The position numbers were made by a program, and so were the translations under genes. Below, in pieces: positions 45,022 to 54,343 of a stretch of 64,000 nucleotides of DNA (position 1 is the first letter of the stretch; every line of letters begins with the position of its first letter). Source of the DNA: Nostoc sp. NIES-4103 (lineage in GTDB: Bacteria; Cyanobacteriota; Cyanobacteriia; Cyanobacteriales; Nostocaceae); assembly GCF_002368335.1 (NCBI RefSeq), contig NZ_AP018288.1, positions 2,065,027 to 2,129,026 of the forward strand, read 5' to 3'. The notes beneath the pieces were generated by a model. It was given only the letters and a program-made list of their open reading frames with translations. It searched no databases and was not told the origin of the DNA.

Positions 45022-45879
45022 CTAAGACAAACTACTCCAACTCAAATCACCTCGTTGAATAGATGAGTGCAAATCTGGGTAACGCGAAAGTAATGCTTGC
45101 GCTTCGGGTAAAGGAGATTCCGCACAAGCCAATGCTGCTGCTGCTTGAGAAGCTGTATCTCCATCAGCTAGCACTTTTTCCAAATCTGCAATGATTGCAG
45201 TATCAGCAAACCGTCCCACAGGTCGCCAAAGTTCTGGTGACACTGGACGTTTGGCTGCCCAACGTTCATGGGCATAGTCTGCCAACATCTTTGCCAATTC
45301 TGGGTTAGCACGGCTATCCAGACCCCAGATGAGATGCAAAGGACTGCCTACAAACAAAGCCTTCAGCACCATTTGATTCCAGGCAATGTCATCTAAATAT
45401 TTTGCCGGATAAGGGTTGCGTAGGGCGATCGCACTGAATACATTACTCATGTTGCTGCGGATACCCTCGGCAGCACGTTGACGATGTAACTCTGGATGTG
45501 GCAATAAGGGCAAGCTTTGATACAGGACAACTAACTCCCCCATATCGGCGGTGGTGAAAACTTGCTCGAGCGATCGCACATACTGTTGTGTATCATCACA
45601 CTGCAAAGCTAGAAGTAAGAGTGTACGCCCTGCTTGATCTACACTCCAATGACCAGGAAACCAACCAGGAAGCACAGCCTGCGCTGCTTCCAAGTCCTCA
45701 GATGTTAACTGCAAATTCTCCTTACCCAGATAACGCGGTACAGCACTGAAAGCAGTAAAAAAAACTCGTTCAGCAGCGCCGCTAGCAATTTGTGCCTGCT
45801 TCTGTTCTAGCCAAGCAATACCTTTGTCTGAAGCAGACTTTAACAGCCATTGATGCAGTAACTCGTTTACCCTAGTCAT
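45022..45879 (-). CDS. eboA: EboA family protein
   Basis: 285 residues from ATG 45879 (MTRVNELLHQWLL); TTG 45924 would add 15 residues. Helical, with EboA-like blocks: RVFFTAFSAVPRYLGKENL, GWFPGHWSVDQAGRTLLLLAL, YQSLPLLPHPELHRQRAAEGIRSN split by GIR, NVFSAIALRNPYPAKYLDDIAWNQM and LKALFVGSPLHLIWGLDSR. No catalytic motif. First gene of the leftward ebo run. Confidence 0.88.
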   Translation of the reverse strand: MTRVNELLHQWLLKSASDKGIAWLEQKQAQIASGAAERVFFTAFSAVPRYLGKENLQLTSEDLEAAQAVLPGWFPGHWSVDQAGRTLLLLALQCDDTQQYVRSLEQVFTTADMGELVVLYQSLPLLPHPELHRQRAAEGIRSNMSNVFSAIALRNPYPAKYLDDIAWNQMVLKALFVGSPLHLIWGLDSRANPELAKMLADYAHERWAAKRPVSPELWRPVGRFADTAIIADLEKVLADGDTASQAAAALACAESPLPEAQALLSRYPDLHSSIQRGDLSWSSLS

Positions 45880-46390
45880 GATTGATTCAAAAGAAGTTTT
45901 CCAACTTTTTTCTTTGATAGACAAGCGTCAAACTTGCTACTAAAATTGATACTTTTTTATTAAAACACACCTCCAACCCATATAGTAATTTTACTGAAAC
46001 TATAAAAATATACATAGTTTAAATAAGATACTGTAAAGATATTCTGCAAAAGAGTAAAAATCTGAAGTCACTTTCAGCAAAAACATTTAGAGTAAATGTA
46101 GTAATAATATCGTTTGCCAATCCTAGAGCTTAAGTCTCTAGCAGTCTTAGATGATTTGTGGAATCTTGGGTATGGGCTGTTAAATGTTGTAGGAAGGTTG
46201 CTACGTTGCGCTTCTACGTTAACTGATAACGGCCATCAATCATTTAAATCATTGATTAATTGGCTCAATTAGTCCAAGAAATTATCTCTTGGTGCAAGTG
46301 TTGGCATGGATTTATATTTATAAATTTGCTGCCAATATTAATTGAAGTGGTGCATCTATTTCTAGTTAATTAAAAAGTCATATTAACAAA
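45880..46390. other. Divergent eboA/eboD control region
   Basis: About 510 bp, AT-rich, no open frame of note. It separates the leftward ebo genes from eboD and must hold both promoters. Two short imperfect inverted stretches (TAGAGCTTAAGTCTCTAG near 46126; TCAATCATTTAAATCATTGA near 46236) may be operators; no known box was identified. Confidence 0.5.
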
Positions 46391-47584
46391 ATGTTTATTG
46401 AACAAAAGACTATCCTCAATCTGCAACCAATTAAACAATGTGTACGCGTGACATTTAATTATGATGTTCACTTCACTAGAGGATTATTTGAGTTAAACAA
46501 TCCTTTACTGGCACAAGTAATTGCCGCAGATGAACAGACAACAGCAAAACAAGTGGTAACAGTAATAGATGGAGGATTATTACAGTATCAGAGTAAGTTG
46601 TTAGAAAAATTATCAGTTTATGCCCAGCATTATGACAATATATTCACCTTAAGCGGTGAGCCAATAATAGTTCCGGGTGGAGAAACAGTTAAGAACGATT
46701 CTAAATTTATAGAGCAAATTCATCAGCGCATCAATATATGTGGATTGTGTCGTCACTCCTATGTGTTAGCCATTGGCGGTGGGGCTGTGCTAGACATGGC
46801 AGGATATGCAGCAACAACTGCTCACCGAGGAATTCGGTTGTTGCGAGTGCCGACCACAGTGTTAGCGCAAAATGATTCGGGTGTAGGGGTAAAAAATGGC
46901 ATCAATGCCTTCGGCAAGAAAAACTTTCTCGGCACATTTATGCCACCTTATGCTGTATTAAATGACTTTGATTTTCTGACTACTCTTGATGAGCGAGACT
47001 GGCGTTCTGGTATTGCGGAAGCTGTGAAGGTAGCGCTGATTAAAGATGGCGATTTCTTTGATTTCATCATGAATTATGCCGATAAATTAGCTAAGCGAGA
47101 TATAGAAATCATGGAACAGTTAATTTATCGCTGTTCTCAGTTACATTTAGAGCATATTGCTGGTAGTGGCGACCCCTTTGAAATGGGTTCATCCCGTCCT
47201 TTAGATTTCGGACATTGGGCTGCTCACAAACTAGAACATTTAACCAATTACAGTTTACGTCATGGTGAAGCCGTAGCCATTGGCATTGCCTTGGACAGCA
47301 CCTATTCATATTTAACAGGGCTACTTTTACAATCAGAATGGCAAAGGATTCTTGGCACACTCAAGAAATTAGGCTTTACATTGTACGTATCCGCACTCAC
47401 AAAGCAATTAGATCAACCAGACCATCCCCATTGCCTATTTAGGGGGCTTACCGAGTTCCGCGAACACTTAGGAGGAGAATTGACAATCACCCTTCTACAA
47501 GGAATTGGGCAGGGTATAGAAGTTCACCAAGTGGATTTGTCTTTGTACAGAAAAGCGATTTTGATGCTACGAGATTGGGAATAG
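46391..47584 (+). CDS. eboD: EboD: 3-dehydroquinate-synthase-like sugar phosphate cyclase
   Basis: 397 residues. The AroB-like fold is clear: VVTVIDGGLLQY, IIVPGGETVKND, SYVLAIGGGAVLDMAGYAA (NAD binding), RVPTTVLAQNDSGVGVKNGI, FGKKNFLGTF, IAEAVKVALIKD (with the zinc Glu) and RPLDFGHWAAHKLEHLTN with HGEAVAIGIALDS for the zinc His residues. EboD-type cyclases differ from true dehydroquinate synthase at substrate-binding positions and are thought to make a C7-cyclitol-like product. Unusually it is divergent from eboA rather than within the run. Confidence 0.9.
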   Translation: MFIEQKTILNLQPIKQCVRVTFNYDVHFTRGLFELNNPLLAQVIAADEQTTAKQVVTVIDGGLLQYQSKLLEKLSVYAQHYDNIFTLSGEPIIVPGGETVKNDSKFIEQIHQRINICGLCRHSYVLAIGGGAVLDMAGYAATTAHRGIRLLRVPTTVLAQNDSGVGVKNGINAFGKKNFLGTFMPPYAVLNDFDFLTTLDERDWRSGIAEAVKVALIKDGDFFDFIMNYADKLAKRDIEIMEQLIYRCSQLHLEHIAGSGDPFEMGSSRPLDFGHWAAHKLEHLTNYSLRHGEAVAIGIALDSTYSYLTGLLLQSEWQRILGTLKKLGFTLYVSALTKQLDQPDHPHCLFRGLTEFREHLGGELTITLLQGIGQGIEVHQVDLSLYRKAILMLRDWE

Positions 47585-47676
47585 GGAATAGGGAATTGGG
47601 AATTGGGGCAATTTCCAATCTTATTTTTCCGGTATTTGAACTCCTACGAATTACGAATTACGAATTACGAATTACA
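47581..47676. repeat. STRR arrays between eboD and the DCC protein
   Basis: GAATAGGGAATAGGGAATTG units (47581-47606) and CGAATTACGAATTACGAATT heptamers (47646-47676). The two genes are convergent. Confidence 0.8.
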
Positions 47677-48079
47677 AATTACCACAGCTACCATCAACAC
47701 AGAATGACGATTGATAAGTACTAGAACGCTTGCCAAAGATAGTGTAGCGGTTGTCACGGATTTGTTCGTAAAAGCGATCGCCCGCCCACTTCATCCCTGG
47801 TAATGCCCGATAAGCGTCTACAAATATACTTCCTACTGGCAGTAACCGCCCAATTTCCTCAGCCGCGTTACTGCCTTGCCAACGTCTTTCAGGTTCATTA
47901 CCATCAATTAAAATCATTCCCTGTTCGCAATCTTGGGCTGTAATTCCCCACTGTAAAAGTGTCTGCTCATCTTGCATAGGAGCGTAGCGAAACAACTTCC
48001 CCTGGTCTAGATTTTCTAGCAATTGGACTAGGGTAACGCAGAGATTACAGTTTCCGTCGTAGATTACGTAGTAAGTCAT
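47672..48079 (-). CDS. DCC-family (DUF393) thiol-disulphide oxidoreductase-like protein
   Basis: 135 residues. Starts YYVIYDGNCNLCVTLVQLLE, the signature of the DCC family (CxxC, thioredoxin-like), followed by FRYAPMQDEQTLLQWG, MILIDGNEPERRWQGSNAAEEIG and DRFYEQIRDNRYTIFGKR. The C-terminus has two more cysteines (CVDGSCGNL). Partner and substrate unknown. The stop lies in the AATTACG array. Confidence 0.85.
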   Translation of the reverse strand: MTYYVIYDGNCNLCVTLVQLLENLDQGKLFRYAPMQDEQTLLQWGITAQDCEQGMILIDGNEPERRWQGSNAAEEIGRLLPVGSIFVDAYRALPGMKWAGDRFYEQIRDNRYTIFGKRSSTYQSSFCVDGSCGNL

Positions 48080-48272
48080 GAAAATAACGGCTTTTTGACA
48101 ATGACTATGTGTCTGAATGCAACTTAAGTATTATAACTCAGAAAACAGTGTAAATTAGCGAATAATTCAAAACAACAGCTTCAATTTGTTGACTGATCAC
48201 TAATTCCTGATGACTATGAACAGTTGGGATGAAATATTTTTTTATTTGTCAGTTCCCAATCTCCAGTCTTTT

Positions 48273-48878
48273 TTACTTATACATAATATCGTCAGTTTTA
48301 AATTGTAGATTTGGCAAAATATAAGAGTAAATAGTATCTCCTAAACGATATTGTTGCTGTTGGTACACACCGTTAATTAACTGACAAACAGTGAATGTGG
48401 GTTGTTTGGGATTACCGATAAATTGCAAACCACCCAAGCTGCGAAAGTCCACAATCCAATATTCTGGAATGTTAAGAAAAGCGTATTCTTCCACTTTTCT
48501 TGCATAATCATCCTGCCAATTAGTGCTAACAACTTCAACAACAAGCTTGATTGTACTGCCGTTACAAATAATAGGTTCTTTTTGCCATAGTGGTTCTTTA
48601 CTCAGTTCTGCTTTATCTAAAACAATTACGTCAGGACGCAGCGCTGTGGCTTCAGCAGCAGGTGGTTTAATGAGACAATTTTTTGGAACTAACCAGTTAA
48701 AATTAGAATTAAAAATTTCGACATAGATTCTACCTGCAATAGTACCTGCAACAGCTTCGTGAGGCCCTGTAGGTTCCATGTCTCTTAGTTCTCCGTCGAT
48801 TAGTTCATAGCGTGTATTGTCACCATATTGGACTATAAATTCCTCGAAAGTCAGTACTTTAGGAGAGGTGTAAGTCAT
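48273..48878 (-). CDS. Uma2-family (DUF820) nuclease-like protein
   Basis: 201 residues from ATG 48878 (MTYTSPKVLTFEEF). PD-(D/E)XK-like Uma2 features: RYELIDGELRDMEPTGPHEAV, LRPDVIVLDKAEL, IKLVVEVVSTNWQDDYARKVEEYA and IPEYWIVDFRSLGG, which contain the Asp, the Glu-x-Val and the Lys of the fold. Highly multiplied in cyanobacteria and of unclear role. 48941 upstream start rejected: 21 additional residues without an RBS. Confidence 0.88.
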   Translation of the reverse strand: MTYTSPKVLTFEEFIVQYGDNTRYELIDGELRDMEPTGPHEAVAGTIAGRIYVEIFNSNFNWLVPKNCLIKPPAAEATALRPDVIVLDKAELSKEPLWQKEPIICNGSTIKLVVEVVSTNWQDDYARKVEEYAFLNIPEYWIVDFRSLGGLQFIGNPKQPTFTVCQLINGVYQQQQYRLGDTIYSYILPNLQFKTDDIMYK

Positions 48879-49173
48879 AAATATTGTTTTGACTTGACGT
48901 ATCTTGATTTTAGCAAAAGCATTTTGATGCTCATCTAGCAATCATGTGCAGTATCAAGCATTGTAACAATGCAAGCCGATGCATTAACAAGAACATCCTT
49001 GCATTCACAAAATATCTGATAATCTCAAGCACATCTAAATTGGATAGTCAGAGACTGCTGACTGATGACCGATGACTGTCATCAGTCATCAACCATCAAT
49101 CAACATGATTATATATGCAACTTTTATGTGAAACATATTACACTTAGATTTAGTGTTTTTTGGGGTGAGAACG

Positions 49174-50082
49174 ATGCTAGAAGAGAAAATCTTAAGTATT
49201 GATTTTGCTCAAGAAGATGCTATATCAAAAATTGTGCCGCGATCGCCCCTCAATTCCAGTTATCATGCTCGCTGGAATGGCATTCGTTTAGATCACCATC
49301 GGCAGCCTGCCTACGAAACCCCCGAACATTCTTTTCAACAGCATATTATCACCGTTTGCCTAGAACCTGGCATAATCAAGTCAGAACGAGTGTTTAATGG
49401 ACGCCTCCAGGATGAGGATATAGCTTATGGGGATGTTGTGATTATTCCGGCAAACACCCATCATATATCGCGCTGGCAATCAGAAGCAGAATTTATCATC
49501 CTGAGTTTAGAACCAGCTTTTTTGACTCGTGCTGCTTTTGAGTCAATAGATTTTCAAAACTTAGAGATCATACCACATTTTGCCGCACCCAATCCTTTGA
49601 TTCAGCAGGTCGGGTTGGCACTCAAGTCAGAGTTAGAATCAGATCACAGGGGTAGTCGCATCTACATCGAATCTCTCACAACTACACTCTGCATTCACCT
49701 GTTGAAACACTATTCTGTCTCCCGTGAGAAGATTTTATTTGACGCTAACGCTAAAGGTCTTTCACCCCGGAACTTGCAACAAGTAATTGACTACATCAAC
49801 GATAACTTAGAAAAAGATTTGAGTTTGGCTGAAATTTCTCAGATAGTAGGAATGAGTATTTATCATTTTTCACGGCTATTCAAACAGTCAACGGGTTTTA
49901 CACCTCATCAATATGTAATGAATAGCAGAATTGAAAAGGCAAAACATCTATTGACTAAAACAGAACAACCTATAGAGCAAATATGTGAGCAAGTGGGTTT
50001 TGAAAGTCAAAGTCACTTCACAAATGTCTTTCGTAAACTGGTTGGTATCACACCCAAAGTCTACAGGGTAAAAGTTAAATAA
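49174..50082 (+). CDS. AraC-family transcriptional regulator
   Basis: 302 residues from ATG 49174, with GGGGTGAGA upstream. N-terminal cupin-like sensing domain (HSFQQHIITVCLEPG, DVVIIPANTHHISRW) and a C-terminal pair of helix-turn-helices (DLSLAEISQIVGMSIYHFSR; IEQICEQVGFESQSHFTNVF with RKLVGITPKVYR). It precedes, on the same strand, the aldo/keto reductase, Dps and pirin genes, so it may control a redox response; no binding site was identified. Confidence 0.92.
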   Translation: MLEEKILSIDFAQEDAISKIVPRSPLNSSYHARWNGIRLDHHRQPAYETPEHSFQQHIITVCLEPGIIKSERVFNGRLQDEDIAYGDVVIIPANTHHISRWQSEAEFIILSLEPAFLTRAAFESIDFQNLEIIPHFAAPNPLIQQVGLALKSELESDHRGSRIYIESLTTTLCIHLLKHYSVSREKILFDANAKGLSPRNLQQVIDYINDNLEKDLSLAEISQIVGMSIYHFSRLFKQSTGFTPHQYVMNSRIEKAKHLLTKTEQPIEQICEQVGFESQSHFTNVFRKLVGITPKVYRVKVK

Positions 50083-50277
50083 AGGATGAAGTAGGATTTC
50101 TCGGTCTACAAAATGACCATACATAAATGGTCAAAGAAATCTTTTTTACTTTTGAACCATAATTTTAATCAGCATGTACACTAGAATCTCAGAGGATGTT
50201 TAATAAGGATAAAAAAATTTTTTCTACTTATTAGACATTTCTGAATATCAGACTTCATCCTTTACACTTTATCCTTT

Positions 50278-51330
50278 ATGAGATACAAACTCTTAGGTAA
50301 AAGCGGGTTACGAGTCTCAGAACTATGCTTGGGCACCATGACCTTTGGTGAAGACTGGGGTTGGGGTGCATCTGTCGATGAAAGCCGTAAAATCTTTGAT
50401 ACCTTTGTAGAAGCAGGGGGTAATTTCATTGACACGGCTAATGGTTACACTGATGGTAGTAGTGAAAAGATTGTCGGTGAATTGATTGCCCAAGACCGGG
50501 AACGCTTTGTAGTTGCTACTAAGTATTCCTTTCCCTTGCGGATGAATGAGAGTAAGGGCGACCCGAATGCTAGTGGTAACCACCGTAAGAATTTGATGCA
50601 ATCGCTAGAAGGTAGCCTCAAACGACTGAATACCGACTACATTGATTTATTCTGGTTACATGCTTGGGACTTTACAACGCCAGTAGAAGAAGTCATGCGA
50701 TCGCTTGATGATGCGGTTCGCCAAGGTAAAATACTTTACATCGGTATTTCCGATACACCTGCTTGGATTATTGCCCAAGCTAACACAATCGCCCAATATC
50801 AAGGATGTACGCAATTTGTCGCTTTGCAAATTGAGTATAATTTGATTCAGCGGACACCAGAACGGGAATTGCTACCATTAGCAAAAGCTTTTGATTTGGC
50901 AGTGACACCGTGGGCACCTCTAGCTGCTGGTGTGTTGACAGGTAAGTATAACAAGCCGCTGCAACCAGGTGAAGAACAGGGAAGGCTTGCAAATGCTGCA
51001 ATGGGAAGTATTTCAGAACGCAGTTTAGCGATCGCTGAAGTTGTCACTCAAGTAGCTTCAGAAATTGGACGTACACCTTCACAGGTAGCAATAGCTTGGT
51101 TACGCGCTCAAAGTGGCATAATTATCCCGATTATTGGCGCACGCAAGCTGACCCAGTTTCAAGATAACTTGGCGAGTCTAGATGTTACTTTATCAAGTGA
51201 GCATCTGCAACGCCTGAACGAAGTCAGTCAAATTGAACTTGGTTTTCCCCATGACTTCTTAGCAAATGACACGATCCGCGATCGCCTTTTCGGTGGCACC
51301 TTCAACGCCATAGACAATCATCGCGTGTAA
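50278..51330 (+). CDS. Aldo/keto reductase
   Basis: 350 residues, NADPH-dependent carbonyl reductase barrel. Motifs: RVSELCLGTMTFGEDWGWG, FIDTANGYTDGSSEKIVGEL with the Asp-Tyr pair, RFVVATKYSF for the Lys, DYIDLFWLHAWD for the His, IGISDTPAW, QIEYNLIQRTPE and PIIGARKLTQFQDNL for cofactor binding. Catalytic tetrad appears complete. About 195 bp after the AraC gene; STRR-free gap that contains a copy of a MITE end at 50192. Confidence 0.93.
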   Translation: MRYKLLGKSGLRVSELCLGTMTFGEDWGWGASVDESRKIFDTFVEAGGNFIDTANGYTDGSSEKIVGELIAQDRERFVVATKYSFPLRMNESKGDPNASGNHRKNLMQSLEGSLKRLNTDYIDLFWLHAWDFTTPVEEVMRSLDDAVRQGKILYIGISDTPAWIIAQANTIAQYQGCTQFVALQIEYNLIQRTPERELLPLAKAFDLAVTPWAPLAAGVLTGKYNKPLQPGEEQGRLANAAMGSISERSLAIAEVVTQVASEIGRTPSQVAIAWLRAQSGIIIPIIGARKLTQFQDNLASLDVTLSSEHLQRLNEVSQIELGFPHDFLANDTIRDRLFGGTFNAIDNHRV

Positions 51331-51480
51331 GTGAGTAAGTTTAAGTGAGCAAATCTAACAATTCTCTAGTATGACTAAGATAATAGCTCAATAACCCGTT
51401 AATACCATCTGTCTAGAGAGAGTTCCAAAAACTAAGCGACTATCTGTAGACTGTTCATATCGATCCAAGACGGTAGAATC

Positions 51481-52050
51481 ATGAGCGACAACACACTTGC
51501 ATCACGTTTGTACCCTACCCGTATTGACATTCCCGCCCAAGCGCGAGTGCAAATCGTGGTCATTCTCAATCAAACCTTGGCAGCTACTTTGGATTTGAAA
51601 ACCCAGACCAAGCAAGCCCATTGGAACGTTAAAGGAACTGATTTTTATCAGCTACACGAATTATTTGATGAAATAGCTGGTGAATTAGAAGAATACGTTG
51701 ATATGGTTGCCGAACGCATCACCGCTTTGGGTGGATACGCCGTAGGCACAGCCCGCGCCGCAGCTAGCAATTCGATTCTGCCAGAATATCCTTTTGATAT
51801 TTTGGACGGTAAAGAGCATGTCACAGCTTTGGCAGATCGCTTTGCACCCTATGCCAAGCATATCAGGGAAGCGATCGACAAAACTAATGAATTAGGCGAT
51901 GCGGATACAGCCGACCTTTACACCGAAATTTCTCGTACCATTGACAAACGACTCTGGTTCTTAGAAGCTCATCTGCAAGTATCAGAAGTCAAAGCAGAAA
52001 ATGGGGCAGCAGGTGCTACTAAAGCTCAAAAGACAGCTGCTGTAAAATAA
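51481..52050 (+). CDS. dps: Dps family DNA-protecting ferritin
   Basis: 189 residues; dodecameric iron-storage and peroxide-detoxifying protein. The inter-subunit ferroxidase site is intact: KQAHWNVKGTDFYQLHELFDE (His, Asp and Glu ligands, broken after 20 residues) and VDMVAERITALGG. DADTADLYTEISRTIDKRLW follows. An Ala/Lys tail (ENGAAGATKAQKTAAVK) could bind DNA. Followed by a strong terminator. Confidence 0.94.
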   Translation: MSDNTLASRLYPTRIDIPAQARVQIVVILNQTLAATLDLKTQTKQAHWNVKGTDFYQLHELFDEIAGELEEYVDMVAERITALGGYAVGTARAAASNSILPEYPFDILDGKEHVTALADRFAPYAKHIREAIDKTNELGDADTADLYTEISRTIDKRLWFLEAHLQVSEVKAENGAAGATKAQKTAAVK

Positions 52051-52100
52051 GCACTTTTGAGCAATACACACTTCCTAAAATTTAGTAGTATCTTTTTGGT

Positions 52101-52135
52101 AAGTACGCCACTTTTTAGTGCGTACTTTTCATTTT
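52101..52135 (+). terminator. Rho-independent terminator of dps
   Basis: AAGTACGCCAC and GTGCGTACTT form a stem with a 6-nt T-rich loop, followed by TTCATTTT, about 50 bp after the stop. Confidence 0.85.
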
Positions 52136-52183
52136 ACATGCCCATAATTTACTATTTAGATAGTTGAACAACAAATCTGTTTG

Positions 52184-52273
52184 TAATTCGTAATTCGTAA
52201 TTCGTGAGGCAGCCCCCGTCTTGGCGGTTCCCGTCGATGGGGGACTGCCGAACCCGTAGGGTAATTCGTAATT
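52184..52273. repeat. AATTCGT STRR array interrupted by a hairpin insert
   Basis: GTAATTCGTAATTCGTAATT (52182-52205) and GTAATTCGTAATTC (52261-52274) flank a 55-bp insert with arms GGCAGCCCCCGTC and GATGGGGGACTGCC. The insert appears to have landed inside the heptamer array. Confidence 0.7.
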
Positions 52274-52367
52274 CAGACCAAAAAGAGTTGCTTTCAGCAA
52301 TTATCACTCATTATCGTGACAGGCGATATCTGAAAACAAAAAAACTTGATATTTACGAGGTTAACCT

Positions 52368-53084
52368 ATGTCTCAAAATACTATTAACTACCTAATTCAT
52401 GATAGAAACGCTCGTGGTCATGCTCAGTTTGGCTGGCTCGATAGTTACCACACATTTTCCTTCGGTAGTTTTTATGATCCCAAGCGCATGGGATTTCGTT
52501 CCCTGCGCGTCATCAATGACGATCGCATCGCCCCTGGCGCTGGATTCCCTACCCATGGTCATCGTGACATGGAAATCCTCACCTATGTACTGTCAGGTGC
52601 AGTAGAGCATAAAGATAGCTTGGGTACAGGATCAGTGATTCGTCCTGGCGACGCACAAATTATGAGTGCTGGTACTGGAATCCAGCACAGCGAATTTAAT
52701 CCTTCGTCAACTGAGCCACTCCACCTACTGCAAATCTGGATTTTACCTGACCAGCAAGACTTGCCACCAAGGTATGAACAAAAAGCTTTTCCTCTAGAAG
52801 AAAAGCGTGGCAAACTACGTTTAATTGCTGCCAAAGATGGACGCGATGGTGCTGTGACAATTCACCAAGATGTTGATTTATATGCATCTGTTTTAGAGCA
52901 GGGTGATGTTGTCAACTACCACGTCAAGCCTAATCGTTATGCCTGGTTACAAATAGCTCAAGGTGTTGCCACCTTAAATGGTGAGGAACTGAGAGCAGGG
53001 GATGGAGTGCAAATTACTGGTGAAGAACAGTTAGAAATCAGCACCAACATCGGTGCAGAAATCTTGCTTTTCGATTTAGCTTGA
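52368..53084 (+). CDS. Pirin family protein (YhhW-like)
   Basis: 238 residues, bicupin. Metal-binding motif GFPTHGHRDMEILTYVLSG and EHKDSLG / QIMSAGTGIQHSE give the His/Glu ligands; the second cupin ends GAEILLFDLA. Bacterial pirins of this type show quercetinase activity or act as redox sensors. CGAGG lies nine bases before the start. Downstream of dps. Confidence 0.93.
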   Translation: MSQNTINYLIHDRNARGHAQFGWLDSYHTFSFGSFYDPKRMGFRSLRVINDDRIAPGAGFPTHGHRDMEILTYVLSGAVEHKDSLGTGSVIRPGDAQIMSAGTGIQHSEFNPSSTEPLHLLQIWILPDQQDLPPRYEQKAFPLEEKRGKLRLIAAKDGRDGAVTIHQDVDLYASVLEQGDVVNYHVKPNRYAWLQIAQGVATLNGEELRAGDGVQITGEEQLEISTNIGAEILLFDLA

Positions 53085-53103
53085 TAGGCAAAAGCACATC
53101 TAG

Positions 53104-53156
53104 TCGTCTTTTGTCATTAGTCATTAGTCATTGGTCATTAGTCATTTGTCATTTGT
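53104..53156. repeat. STRR array (GTCATTA/GTCATTT)
   Basis: About seven TCATTAG or TCATTTG heptamers just after the pirin gene. Confidence 0.85.
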
Positions 53157-53178
53157 ATTTACGAAGGACTAATGACTA

Positions 53179-53523
53179 ATATCAAGTTTGGATAAATATT
53201 TATAATTCCCACAATCATTGCACCCCACCACGCCAGATGCAACAAGAGCGGCTCGCCGCCCAACGCACTCGCTCCCTAACCCCTCCCCGTGAAGGGGCTA
53301 CCGTGTACACGCAAGTCAAAAAAACCATTACTACAAAAGATTTGAGTTTGGTAGGGTGCGTTATGGACTCTTGTCCTAACGCACCGCCAGAGATTTGTGG
53401 TGCGTTAGCCTAGGGCGTAACACACCCTACAAAACAAGATAATGGGTGATTTAATCACTTGTGTGTACACCGTAGGTGAACGGGGAGGGGAAACTTTGAT
53501 GGAAGTCAAAGGCGGGGTGGGGT
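53179..53523. repeat. MITE-family copy disrupted by a nested element
   Basis: Left end ATATCAAGTTTGG matches ATATCAAGTTCGG of the element at 29287. The CCCCTCCCCGT...ACGGGGAGGGG hairpin core is split by the insertion at 53298-53475; the outer right end has been lost against STRR sequence. The gap 53085-53585 holds no gene. Confidence 0.65.
53298..53475. repeat. Nested MITE-like element, ends CTACCGTGTACACGCAAGT
   Basis: Terminal inverted repeats 53298-53316 and 53457-53475 match at 17 of 19 positions. Inside lies a full GTAGGGTGCGTTA hairpin repeat (53351-53430). It sits within the hairpin of the older element at 53179. Confidence 0.8.
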
Positions 53524-53527
53524 TCTT

Positions 53528-53585
53528 CGCTTTTTCCCTGCTCCCCTGCTCCCCTGCTCCCCCGCTCCCCCGCTCCCCCGCTCCC
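53528..53585. repeat. STRR array (CCCCTGCT / CCCCCGCT)
   Basis: About six or seven 8-mers of CTCCCCTG or CTCCCCCG, adjoining the stop of the DUF202 gene. Confidence 0.8.
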
Positions 53586-54014
53586 CTACTCAGGCATCAC
53601 TGGACTTAAAGGGTCTAAAGGACTTGTAAAAACAAAATAGATGACTCCAGCGCCGAGAATCATGATGGCGAGACTGAAGAGGATTACCCAACGGTCTGTA
53701 GGTTCATAAGTGTCTTCCTCGATATCACGGCGAACAGCAAAATAGTGTCCTGTTGACAGCCATACCGTAATCAAACCCACCAGTGAGAAGACTAAACCTA
53801 ACTTCCAGCCGGTACCAGGACGCGGAACTAAGGGTACTTGAAAGGCACGCAAACGCACAATAACTACACCAAAACCCAATAAAGCGATGCCTGTCCGCAT
53901 CCAAGCCAGGTAGGTACGCTCGTTTGCTAGGTGATCCCGTATTCGTGACGGATTCAGTCGTCCTGGTTTCTTCTTGTCTTTATCTTCTTCGACGGGTTTC
54001 GACTTTAACTGCAT
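53586..54014 (-). CDS. DUF202 (YidH-type) membrane protein
   Basis: 142 residues from ATG 54014 (AAGGGTG upstream). RDHLANERTYLAWMRTGIAL is the DUF202 signature, then FGVVIVRLRAF, LVFSLVGLITVWLSTGHYFAVRR and VILFSLAIMILGAGVIYFVF, i.e. three membrane helices. The frame continues to ATG 54143, but that extension has no family character. Function unknown. Confidence 0.82.
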   Translation of the reverse strand: MQLKSKPVEEDKDKKKPGRLNPSRIRDHLANERTYLAWMRTGIALLGFGVVIVRLRAFQVPLVPRPGTGWKLGLVFSLVGLITVWLSTGHYFAVRRDIEEDTYEPTDRWVILFSLAIMILGAGVIYFVFTSPLDPLSPVMPE

Positions 54015-54216
54015 TAATAACACCCTTATGCCTGACGAGGCTCCTCTCCAAAAAATACCCAAGTAGTAGCAAATCTCTTTCCAGGTCATTTGCATCCAAG
54101 GAGATAATTGCACTACCGAAATATACTTTATATGTTTGTTCATTATTTTCAAAATTTATTTTAGTGCAGATATCTCAATAAAGCAAGCCGAGTATGATTA
54201 AAAGCCAAAATAAATC

Positions 54217-54276
54217 AGCCAAAATCAAAGAGATTTTTCACCAGTACTTTTCCTGTTACTTCTCTGATTTTGGCTG
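54217..54276 (-). terminator. Possible terminator hairpin
   Basis: CAGCCAAAATCA (54217-54228) and TGATTTTGGCTG (54265-54276) pair perfectly over 12 bp with a 36-nt loop that allows further GAGA/TCTC pairing. Lies 68 bp past the stop of the gene at 54344. No T-run, so uncertain. Confidence 0.4.
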
Positions 54277-54343
54277 TTACCCCATGTTAAATTGATATGA
54301 GATTGAGAAACACTGTTCTCAGGATAGATTTTGCCTGTCAAAC

